Assembly (NCBI RefSeq): GCF_000330505.1
Contig: NW_004443699.1
Span: forward strand, 78,115-104,074
DNA: 25,960 bases
Source of the DNA: Entamoeba invadens IP1
Lineage: Eukaryota; Evosea; Mastigamoebida; Endamoebidae
Direction: 5' to 3'
Numbering within the stretch: the stretch's first letter is position 1; every line of letters starts with the position of its first letter. The notes beneath the pieces are model-generated. The model was given only the letters and a program-made list of their open reading frames with translations. It was not told the DNA's origin and did not search any database. The position numbers and the translations under genes are program-made. Of this stretch, positions 10,701-17,712 are shown in pieces.

Positions 10701-12750
10701 CTTTGATAGACAGATCTCAAATGTGATTGCGACGTCGTTCAATCCGTTTGATAAAGGCGTTGATTTAGATCCGAAGTATGTCATTGAACAGGAAAACAAT
10801 TTGGTGAAGCGCTTGGCGGAAGTTGGCGTGTCGAAGACGCCGGATGCCGAAGACAAAGAACGTGCGATTGATGCTTTGCGCCCATTCTCGTATCTGATGC
10901 ATGCCAAATTAAGCTCAAAACAGTGCATTTTGGGGTATCGGATGTGTAAAGCTGCGTTTGACGACTTAATGAAGCGGATGGAGAACATCTATTTACACTC
11001 GCGAGTGAATCCTGGAGAGATGATTGGGTCTATTGCTGCGCAAAGTATTGGAGCGCCGGCGACACAAATGACGTTGAACACATTCCATCACGCTGGTACT
11101 TCTGAAGCGACGGTCACGGAAGGTGTCCCACGTCTGAAAGAACTTTTGAATATGTCGAAGATGCCTAAAACGCCATCGATGACGGTGTGGTTGACTGTTG
11201 ATCCTGATGAGAAGAAGAGTGTGTTAGATAAAGAATTGAACACGAAGATACCATTTACATTGTTAAAGGATCTTGTCGAGAAGGTAGAGATTTGGTTTGA
11301 TCCGAATTTGAGGGAGTCGGTGGTGGAAGAAGATCGAGAGTTTCTTGCCGAGTATGCGGAGATTTCTGACATCAATCAAGAGAAGTACAGCAAGTGGACG
11401 ATTCGTATGTTGTTGGGGTACAATAAAATAGTTGCGATGGGGATTGATGTTGATAACGACAACTTGAAGAAGAGAGTCTCCGACAAGTTTCCGAGCTGTT
11501 TGGTCATTCAGTCGGACTCCAATCACGTAGTCGACGGGAGTGTGAAGATTGTATTGTACATCCGATTCCCGGACTCGGACGTTGCGCGGTGCGATTCGAT
11601 AGAGAACTTGACACGGGCACTTTCATCGGATAGAGAGCCTGTTGCGTTCCATAAGAAGATGATTGACCAGATCTTGAATGATGTGCAGATCTCAGGTGTT
11701 GTTGGGATATCGAAGATCATTATACGAGATAAGCCGACGCCGTTCTTAGTGATTGATCCCGAGACGAAGTTGTTACATGAGAAGAAACAGTGGGTGATCT
11801 TTACTGAAGGGTCGAATATGGTGGGATTGACGCAATTTGAAGAAGTTGATTTCACAAAGACGGTGACGAATAATGTGTATGAAGTGTATCAGTTCTTGGG
11901 GATTGAAGCTGGTCGGATTCAATTAGCGTCGGAATTCATCAAGTGTTTGTCTGGGTCGTATGTGAATTATAGACACTTGGGCCTCCTTGCGGATGTCATG
12001 ACACACACGGGAAGAGTCGAGCCGGTCAATCGAATGGGGTTGTCCCGTTCACATGCTGGTGTTATTACACGAGCATCGTTTGAACAGACGTTAGAGCAAT
12101 TCCGACGTGCTGCGGCGTTTGGGGAGTCTGATATGTTGAATGGAGTGTCACAGAATGTATTAATGGGACAACGGACTATCGTAGGGACTGGTGCGTTCAC
12201 TGTCTTAATTGATGTTGAGAAGTTACAACGCCTGAATGTTGATGCCGAAGTCTTAGATGATTCGGAAGAGAGTGAAGACGTGAAGGCGTGGGATGGACTT
12301 ATGATGTCTCCTATTAAACAGAAAGCGTCTGTCCAATTCTCACCAAGTCGTTCACAATTGCCAAATAAGACTCAAATGGGTTATCAAAGTCCAATTTATA
12401 ACACTCAGATGGGTCAAGGCTTTAAAACATCCCCACGGCCTATGGTAACACCAGCTATGCCCGTCCAAACTAATACTTCGTCGTTCAATAAATTCGCATC
12501 CCCGTCACTCGGTGGCGCGTCTCCTTATATCATTCAAAACGCTTCACCTATTCTCTTTGGAGCAGCTCAAGCTTCCCCACTCTTTAGAAGCGGTCCGTCT
12601 CCATATCAAATGTCAAGCCCTCAAAACTTCGCTTCACCTAACTTTGCGTCCCCTCAACTGTCAAGACCTACCCCTCCATTCACACAATTCAGTCCACCTA
12701 ACGATGACAAAAGTGAGTGTTTCGTGTCTATTGTTGTACTGTTCGGTTGA
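7798..12750 (+). CDS. RPB1: DNA-directed RNA polymerase II largest subunit RPB1
   Basis: This is the catalytic subunit that transcribes nuclear protein-coding genes, 1650 residues in one uninterrupted frame. Visible landmarks: the clamp zinc site C62xxC65x6C72xxH75; CPSC at 102-105; the metal-binding NADFDGDEMN with Asp 469, 471 and 473; the funnel segment GSKGSNSNISQM (743-754); the bridge helix FFHAMAGRQGIIDTA with TGYIQRRLVK after it; and the trigger-loop segment SIGAPATQMTLNTFH (1083-1097). The C-terminal tail (about 1502-1650) has no YSPTSPS heptads but carries about 13 scattered Ser-Pro dipeptides, many as F/G/N/Q-A-S-P. Several normally invariant positions differ: the bridge-helix GGREG reads AGRQG, and SIGEPATQ reads SIGAPATQ. 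The last 12 residues (SECFVSIVVLFG) are hydrophobic and unlike the preceding tail, so an unrecognised 3' splice there is possible. The start at 7798 is the first in-frame ATG and follows an initiator-like element. The identification is certain. Confidence 0.98.
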   Translation: MEAIGMETKRVQQIKFTLMSTEDIKKMAVLEVVKAEEVDDGKPVEGGLSDPRMGPFDKGDECKTCRCTRSDCPGHFGYIQLYAPVYNPVYVKYILKVLKCVCPSCHRLYCHDDERLNSLKSKGEERLKDVYDIIDKDYIQCGKRKDKKGAEKQQQHEEEDRICHSAKVDYELPKSKLENKLEIRYKGSKAEESKFMPRDALNILKEMTDEDVKILGFDPKYSHPKFMVFEVFPVAPPAVRPQAVSDKGSRNNKDDLTVMYENIIRANEELKNEQSKVSGINRYDEIFKEVQTICAKVCLKNVKDLPDNPSKKKYKSIEDRLSGKQGRMRLNLMGKRVDFSARTVISPDPNLSMDEVGVPTGIAKILTFPEVVTRYNMDKLQSLVNAGMNSYPGAFMLQRKNGETFRLNGGDKILNIGDVVHRFLMDGDYVIFNRQPSLHRMSMMGHRARVLPFSTFRMNLCDTTPYNADFDGDEMNLHIPQTLEARAEISVLMMTPTQIITPEKNCPIMGIVQDTQCGSYIITKRQTFIEKLIFYNILQWLDKLNVTVPIPAILKPKPLWTGKQVFTLILPPINYENGDYSIGTLLKKGPCYDDSKVYIHKGILVTGYLCNSSGFGKNQSGIVHSIYKDVGMEATKIFFNQTQATVNSWMLTRGFTVGLGDIVVKQDVHDRIREAVKKSIQNSEKYLDHKHDDEIEPVAGQTMFQNLETKLSLLLSNVKTECDKITKDALKKDNNLLQMVDSGSKGSNSNISQMVAFVGKQEINNQRIPFGFYKRTLPHYWKEDYGFVTRGFCENSFVMGLSPQEVFFHAMAGRQGIIDTAIKTSETGYIQRRLVKSMEDVQCKYDRTVRRTTGDMVEFMYGSDGVDALMCESQKFPYCLDVNKMNDASKTVEQVDEQNMKKLYQWDFSDPNLKNIVSEDVYMVLLSDECLEATRKEYDNVLNERAELYAASRQMIGVKPEDVHVVVHFDRQISNVIATSFNPFDKGVDLDPKYVIEQENNLVKRLAEVGVSKTPDAEDKERAIDALRPFSYLMHAKLSSKQCILGYRMCKAAFDDLMKRMENIYLHSRVNPGEMIGSIAAQSIGAPATQMTLNTFHHAGTSEATVTEGVPRLKELLNMSKMPKTPSMTVWLTVDPDEKKSVLDKELNTKIPFTLLKDLVEKVEIWFDPNLRESVVEEDREFLAEYAEISDINQEKYSKWTIRMLLGYNKIVAMGIDVDNDNLKKRVSDKFPSCLVIQSDSNHVVDGSVKIVLYIRFPDSDVARCDSIENLTRALSSDREPVAFHKKMIDQILNDVQISGVVGISKIIIRDKPTPFLVIDPETKLLHEKKQWVIFTEGSNMVGLTQFEEVDFTKTVTNNVYEVYQFLGIEAGRIQLASEFIKCLSGSYVNYRHLGLLADVMTHTGRVEPVNRMGLSRSHAGVITRASFEQTLEQFRRAAAFGESDMLNGVSQNVLMGQRTIVGTGAFTVLIDVEKLQRLNVDAEVLDDSEESEDVKAWDGLMMSPIKQKASVQFSPSRSQLPNKTQMGYQSPIYNTQMGQGFKTSPRPMVTPAMPVQTNTSSFNKFASPSLGGASPYIIQNASPILFGAAQASPLFRSGPSPYQMSSPQNFASPNFASPQLSRPTPPFTQFSPPNDDKSECFVSIVVLFG

Positions 12751-13120
12751 ATGGTATTTTTATTATCTCTTTACTATTCTTTTTGTGGTGATAAAAATTA
12801 TTATATTTAAATTATAAAATTTTATAATTTATCAGATTTTTTTTGGAAATTATTTAATACTATTTAATATACTATTTAATACTACTATTTGATTATACGA
12901 CCCATCAGACAATTTTTTTTGAATAAATTGGTTTCAATAAATTATTTTTTTTTATAATTTTTTTAATAATAAACTTTTCATTATTTTAACTTAACGAATA
13001 GGTCAAATCAATTCAACAAATTTAGAAACTTTTTTTTTGTATAGTTATAGTAAAACAATTATTAATTATTAGTTTTTCTGTATATAAAAAAGATATAGTA
13101 ATTTGAATTATTTTTCTAAT
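12751..13120. other. AT-rich spacer between convergent genes
   Basis: This 370-base spacer separates the 3' ends of RPB1 and the beta-propeller gene. It contains an imperfect tandem repeat of TATTTAATAC-like units at about 12851-12890 and several long T tracts. I see no gene, and the two 3' ends presumably use AT-rich polyadenylation signals here. Confidence 0.5.
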
Positions 13121-14458
13121 TTATTGAGCGTATGCATATTTTGAGGAACTTCGATAAAACCAATCAAATGCCTGTTGCAAATCTAAGTCTTGTGTTTGAG
13201 ATATGTTCAGCAGTGATACCCGTTGTTCTGAATTAATTAAGCTAAAGACTAAGTGTTGTTCCGTGACTTGACTTTTTGATTTGATTTTACCGTCGTTGAT
13301 TATTAATTGAACGATTGTGACATATCCATCTTCTCCAAATAACGCAAAGGAGGGATTTTGGGTTTCGCCCTTGTCGAGCTGCGCAACGCGTTGGACTTTT
13401 GTGGCAGGCGAAAATTTACAGATGGATTCCCCGTCACAGAGTGTCGAGTAATTTGTTGTCTTTGTTCTGTCAATCAAAATAAAGCGTACAGACTGTTGCG
13501 AGAGTAAAACAAGGATATCATCTTCTCGAGAGAAGAGAAGTTGTCTGATATTGGTTTGGGTGTTTCCCCGATCAACGACGTGGATCAGCGAAATTGCCTT
13601 TTCCGTTTTGTGGTGCACGCGAAAAACGCGTACACTCTTTCCGTATTGGTCTGCCACTGCTAGAAAGTTGCCGCTGGGACTTAGACTAACAATTTTTATC
13701 GGAGCATATGCCGACGCCGTAAACCTGCAAACGACTTGTTTCCTTGTAATGTCAAAGATCTCTAAATACCCCTTCGTATAATTCATAAACATCGACAAGA
13801 CGCTACTACTAACAACATCTTCTAATACTGAAGATTCATTGGTGGGATATATTAAGTAATGCGAATCTAGCGCAACGCTATCAACACCACACACATCGCC
13901 GGTACAGTCAAACAAATGCTGGATATTTCGAAATTTTTTTATGGTTTCTTTTATAGTAAAAGAACTATCACTTGTAGTTTCAACAGCACTTTGGGTTGAA
14001 GTGTCGCAGGAATCATCCTCAAGACTGTAGAGACGGACACCTTGCTTGAAACCGAATAGGAGAAAATTGTTGAACACTTTGAATGACTCGAGCCCGGGAA
14101 CTTCCGGTTGTATTGAGACGGCAAAACATCGGTTGGGTAATTCTTTCGATTCGTCGTCATCCACTCCAACACAACTCAAGTGATGCTGCTCGTTCAGCAA
14201 AAAAATCTTGAGAGGATAAGAAGTTGAAACTGCCACGTCACACAGTACACCACAGTAATTGTTCATTGTAAAAAACTCCTCAAATTTATTGGAACGAAAA
14301 ATGAAGATTGAGAGAATGAAAGGACTGGTAGAACGAGCAACAACAAATCCAATAAAATTGCCAGAAGGAGTTGGCACAATGACATTTTTCACAAACATTT
14401 TTTCAGTACTACGTGTTCGAGTTAAAAAGGTTGCTGTGTCTATTTGGATGTCTGACAT
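13121..14458 (-). CDS. BCAS3/PROPPIN-like WD40 beta-propeller protein
   Basis: This 445-residue protein has weak WD-type repeats. The strongest segment is about residues 245-325: a strand ending EIFDIT, then SAYAPIKIVSLSPSGNFLAV, GKSVRVFRV, a VDRGNTQTNIRQLLFS stretch and SVRFILID. This order matches blades 5-6 of the Atg18/WIPI (PROPPIN) and BCAS3 (plant ATG18f-h) families, in which an (F/L)RRG or LxRG motif binds phosphoinositide. Here it reads VDRG (about 295-298), keeping one arginine. BCAS3-type proteins act at autophagic membranes. The BCAS3 branch fits slightly better than core Atg18 because of the RG.T...I..L.FS wording. The frame opens at 14500, but the ATG at 14458 follows a GAACT box by about 15 bases, so I chose it. 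The gene diverges from the coiled-coil gene across about 350 bases. Generic WD40 is the alternative. Confidence 0.6.
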   Translation of the reverse strand: MSDIQIDTATFLTRTRSTEKMFVKNVIVPTPSGNFIGFVVARSTSPFILSIFIFRSNKFEEFFTMNNYCGVLCDVAVSTSYPLKIFLLNEQHHLSCVGVDDDESKELPNRCFAVSIQPEVPGLESFKVFNNFLLFGFKQGVRLYSLEDDSCDTSTQSAVETTSDSSFTIKETIKKFRNIQHLFDCTGDVCGVDSVALDSHYLIYPTNESSVLEDVVSSSVLSMFMNYTKGYLEIFDITRKQVVCRFTASAYAPIKIVSLSPSGNFLAVADQYGKSVRVFRVHHKTEKAISLIHVVDRGNTQTNIRQLLFSREDDILVLLSQQSVRFILIDRTKTTNYSTLCDGESICKFSPATKVQRVAQLDKGETQNPSFALFGEDGYVTIVQLIINDGKIKSKSQVTEQHLVFSLINSEQRVSLLNISQTQDLDLQQAFDWFYRSSSKYAYAQ

Positions 14459-14805
14459 TTTTTGAGTTAAACAGTTCAACAATACTAAAGATAAAATCAT
14501 TATTACATCATTTACTTACATAATAATCAAATAGTTTGTATATAATTATTTTTTATAATATACCATTATTTTTTAAAATCATTAACTTATAGTTAATATT
14601 ATTACAATTATTATTATTGTTCAACGTCAAATAAAAACAAAGTTAAATATTTCCAATTGAAATTTATGTGTGTTTTTTTATTTTTTATTTAAACTTTAAT
14701 GAAAAAAAATGTATCAGATTAAAAAAAGGAGATTGAGAGAGAGATAATCAAAATGGAATGAATTATAAGAAGAGGGAGGAATTTTTTGGGAGAGTTGAGT
14801 TTTAA
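14459..14805. other. Shared divergent promoter region
   Basis: This 347-base AT-rich stretch separates the divergent beta-propeller and coiled-coil genes, so it must contain both promoters. On the minus strand GAACT (14477-14473) lies 15 bases before the ATG. On the plus strand the last 70 bases before 14806 are purine-rich (GAGAGAGA, GGGAGG), with no clear TATA box. Confidence 0.5.
14473..14477 (-). promoter_or_regulatory. GAAC promoter element of the beta-propeller gene
   Basis: On the minus strand the bases TTGAACTG lie about 15 bases before the ATG at 14458. The GAAC box (AATGAACT) is a core promoter element known from Entamoeba. It supports the start at 14458 over the ATG at 14500, which would place the box inside the coding region. 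Confidence 0.45.
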
Positions 14806-15426
14806 ATGGACACACTTGAAAAAATCAAGGTGTTGTACCAACAATCGCTTGCAGAGGAAAACTGGATCCGTGCGACTGTTGTTAAAACTAAGGAAAATCT
14901 AGCACTAATCAATTTGTACATGAGTTACCCAACAGAGTTTATTACACTGAAAGAACAAACCTTTGCCCAGGTCACAAACCTTCTTACAGATTCGTTGAGA
15001 CTAATAGAAGACGTCACGGATTTCTCGAACACCTTAAAACAGAAATCGAATGATGTGGAATTGCATTTGATCAAAGAAATTGAGGAGCTCAAAAGCGCAT
15101 TGGAACAAAAGAAATTAAAGCAAGACCAAGCATCCGACGCACATCTCTTTGAAGTTGTTGAGCTACAAGGCGAGTTGGAAGAACAAGAGAAAATATCCAA
15201 CGACTTACAAACACGGATTGAGCACGTTCTCTTCGAGGTCGAGAAGAAAAGTGAACTAATTGAAACACTGCGCAAAGAGGTGCTTGAACTCAAATCAAAA
15301 CAAGAAGAGCAATTCAGACAGATTCTGTGCTCGACAGTTGGGAATGGGCAACCCCTTGCCTCGAAACAACCGCCAAAAAGGCGAAAGAAGCGCACAGTTC
15401 TTTTTCCGTCCTTGGCAGAAAAGTGA
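14806..15426 (+). CDS. Coiled-coil protein with basic C-terminal tail
   Basis: This 206-residue protein has no recognised family. Residues about 1-85 are helical and mixed. Residues about 85-170 form a long charged coiled coil (EIEELKSALEQKKLKQ, LQGELEEQEK, LRKEVLELKSKQEEQ). The last 25 residues carry PPKRRKKR, which resembles a monopartite nuclear localisation signal. There is no signal peptide or membrane segment. The arrangement suggests an oligomerising nuclear or structural protein, possibly a subunit of a larger complex, but function is not shown. The start is the first ATG of the frame. The neighbouring beta-propeller gene is divergent. Coding status is supported by composition that contrasts with the AT-rich flanks. 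Confidence 0.75.
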   Translation: MDTLEKIKVLYQQSLAEENWIRATVVKTKENLALINLYMSYPTEFITLKEQTFAQVTNLLTDSLRLIEDVTDFSNTLKQKSNDVELHLIKEIEELKSALEQKKLKQDQASDAHLFEVVELQGELEEQEKISNDLQTRIEHVLFEVEKKSELIETLRKEVLELKSKQEEQFRQILCSTVGNGQPLASKQPPKRRKKRTVLFPSLAEK

Positions 15427-15638
15427 TTCACATACATGTTTGTGGCTTTTATTTGTCTTAATGTAATTTATGGTGTTCATATTTTTTGATATCGTAAAAC
15501 ACAACACATTTTTTAAGATTCTGATGAAACTATATGATGTGATATCTGAAACCATAACACATGATATTTGTGTTTTAAAATCATATTTTTTAAAAATAAA
15601 AAAAAGAATGGAACTAAAAATGTTATACATCAAACCTA

Positions 15639-17117
15639 ATGAAATCGACCCCGAAACTGAAACTAAAGCCAGAGGACATAGGATTCATCATTGCTCCGAC
15701 ATTCCACGTGAAAAGCATAAATTTGAATGAGTCGTTGATACAACGCACTTCCAAATGCTATGCTCTGTCTATTAATATCACGTTTCCGCCGTTCGATTAT
15801 GATTCGTACGATATACACCAGAGCAAGGTACTTCGCTACAAACAACTTTACGAATCAACAACTCGCAAACACCGCATGCAAGTCCTTATTGTCGACAAAT
15901 CATTACACGTGATTCATCCCTCTTCGGTTGGTTTGAAGATCAACGGGTATACCACTTTGACAGATGTGTTTGGGAAGATCCCAACGCGTGGCACACCATT
16001 CATAGAGGGTATCGATATCACAGATTATTTAGTGAAAGGAAACAATGTGGTGACCGTCGAGACGTCATACCCGGATACATATTGTGTGATCTATGAAGGC
16101 ATTGCGATGACCATCACTCAGACTATGCAACGAATATTACGTACATTGCCGAAGGAATATTATTCCCAACCGCTTGACATTGATTTGAATAACAACAACG
16201 AAGACGAAGAAGAAGATGTGGTCGAGGAGCAACAAGTTCTTAGTTTAAGATGTCCGATATCGTTCACACGTATTAAGATACCCGTACGAGGGAAGAGGTG
16301 CACCCACCAACGAACATTTGATCTCAAAAGTTTCTTACAAACAGCACAAAAGGCGGGGTACTACTCGTGTCCTCTCTGTTCTGAGTCGATACAACCAATT
16401 GACTTAGTCATTGACTTGCAGATGGAACACATCATCAAAGATTTGACTGGACAACCGGACATAGAAGAAGTCATTGTACTTCCTGATGGGAAAGTTAAAC
16501 CGAAAGAAGCGGAGAAGTTAGAAAGCGACGACGACGATGAAGAGAAGAAACTGTTAGAAAAAGGGCGGGAGAGAAGAACCAAGAGAGACGAAGAGATGAA
16601 AAGCACGTATGGTACAAATTATGGTACGTTCAATACATCACATCCACAACAAAATTTCGAGGAAGGTGGATATAACCCATTTTATCAGTACGGAGTACCT
16701 GTGCCGTATGGGCAACAAATTAACATCACAAACACACAACAATACTTCTTACCAACTCAATATCAATTACCACCTTATCAACGATATCAAGACAATTTAC
16801 CCCCTCTATCACCTCCACAACAACAAAGTTTACCTCCTGGAAGGTATGAACAATTCAATGATGGGAGATACTCGATACCAAACGGAATATCTCCACAACG
16901 AATGTATCAAAGATTCCCTCTGAATAATCTCACACAACAAAATGTTGTGAATACTCAAACACCACAAAACGTACCGAGTGATCGACATGTAAACAGAAGA
17001 CTGTTAATTCTACCACAACAAAGAACCACTCAAACACAGACAACAACAAGAACGAGAACAAACACTCAAGTGGAGTTGAACGGAATTGGGTCGAAAGAAT
17101 CACCAATTTGCTTATAA
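15639..17117 (+). CDS. SP-RING (PIAS/Siz-type) SUMO E3 ligase
   Basis: PIAS/Siz proteins transfer SUMO from Ubc9 to substrates, mostly in the nucleus. An SP-RING is plain: LSLRCPISFTRIKIPVRG, then CTH (C221, H223), FDLKSFLQ and CPLC (C244, C247), with C205 in the opening CP. Upstream, residues about 60-165 fit a PINIT-like domain (KINGYT, then FIEGIDITDYLVKGNNVVTV). Just after the ring, VIVL (278-281) sits between acidic residues and looks like a SUMO-interaction motif, as in Siz proteins. No N-terminal SAP domain is present; the protein starts near the PINIT-like part. The acidic stretch 184-195 and the Gln/Asn/Pro/Tyr-rich tail (about 325-492) look disordered. The ATG at 15639 is the first in this frame; the ATG at 15619 is in another frame. 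At 492 residues the length is moderate for the family. Confidence 0.9.
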   Translation: MKSTPKLKLKPEDIGFIIAPTFHVKSINLNESLIQRTSKCYALSINITFPPFDYDSYDIHQSKVLRYKQLYESTTRKHRMQVLIVDKSLHVIHPSSVGLKINGYTTLTDVFGKIPTRGTPFIEGIDITDYLVKGNNVVTVETSYPDTYCVIYEGIAMTITQTMQRILRTLPKEYYSQPLDIDLNNNNEDEEEDVVEEQQVLSLRCPISFTRIKIPVRGKRCTHQRTFDLKSFLQTAQKAGYYSCPLCSESIQPIDLVIDLQMEHIIKDLTGQPDIEEVIVLPDGKVKPKEAEKLESDDDDEEKKLLEKGRERRTKRDEEMKSTYGTNYGTFNTSHPQQNFEEGGYNPFYQYGVPVPYGQQINITNTQQYFLPTQYQLPPYQRYQDNLPPLSPPQQQSLPPGRYEQFNDGRYSIPNGISPQRMYQRFPLNNLTQQNVVNTQTPQNVPSDRHVNRRLLILPQQRTTQTQTTTRTRTNTQVELNGIGSKESPICL

Positions 17118-17291
17118 AGGTATCAACGGAAAAATAATAATTAACGAGGTTTTTTGTGTGTAATTTGATTTCTTTAACGAGCTTTTTTATTCGAATTATT
17201 ATTTTTATGGTATTATTTTAAAGGAGTTATGGTATTCAATTAACGAGTTCTATTTTTAACAAGGAAAAAACACATTAAATTAAAGTTACTA

Positions 17292-17464
17292 CAGATAGTA
17301 GAAAATTTGTGTGTCAAGAATAAATTGGGTGTCAGATTGATTTTGAGTTATTTAATGGTTTTTTATATTTTTTTTGGTAGGGAAAAAAATAAAAAAAAAC
17401 GAAACCCATTTTTTTACATTAACTAATCCCTAATTTATTTGACACCCTATTTTTCTACTATCTG
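17292..17464. mobile_element. MITE copy 2 (173 bp, internally deleted)
   Basis: Nearly identical to the element at 5713-5905 and in the same orientation, flanked by TA on both sides. Its left end starts CAGATAGTAG and its right end finishes CTACTATCTG. It lacks 18 bases (AATTTATTTCTGACACCC in copy 1) that lie between two GACACCC direct repeats, so the right inverted repeat is shortened. This looks like slippage or recombination between those repeats. The high identity elsewhere suggests recent movement. Confidence 0.85.
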
Positions 17465-17681
17465 TATTTTAAAAAAAACAGTGTCAGGTAATTTGAATAT
17501 AAATAGCTGTTTAAAAGTAACTCAAAAAAATTGTCGTTTTTTATTCGTTTTAAACTCTAGTTAAAAATGGTTTAATATAACTATATTAACAGTACTATGG
17601 TTTTTCAAACAAGTGTCAAAGAAGATTTTTGAATAAAAATATAATGGACGTTTTTGATTTCAACACCACTGTTGAAATTCA

Positions 17682-17697
17682 TATTTAAATAAGAACT
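17682..17697 (+). promoter_or_regulatory. TATA and GAAC boxes of the Rab-like gene
   Basis: TATTTAAA at 17682-17689 matches the core of the Entamoeba TATA box (GTATTTAAA), and GAACT follows at 17693-17697. The TATA box is 31 bases before the ATG at 17713 but only 21 before the ATG at 17703, which favours 17713 as the start given the very short Entamoeba leaders. Confidence 0.55.
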
Positions 17698-17712
17698 AAA
17701 AAATGAAGTCAT

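Larger units (their letters stand above)
17118..17712. other. AT-rich spacer containing MITE copy 2 and the Rab promoter
   Basis: This 595-base spacer holds the 173-bp MITE (17292-17464) and, at its right end, the TATA and GAAC boxes of the Rab-like gene. The remaining sequence is AT-rich, and I see no gene in it. Confidence 0.6.

Noticed and set aside
14925..15437. 170-codon minus-strand frame opposite the coiled-coil gene
   Set aside because: Its serine- and cysteine-rich product is the typical reverse image of a Glu/Lys-rich coiled coil.
15470..15730. 86-codon plus-strand frame overlapping the start of the SUMO ligase
   Set aside because: It runs in another frame across the AT-rich leader and the start of a gene with clear domains; its product is not recognisable.
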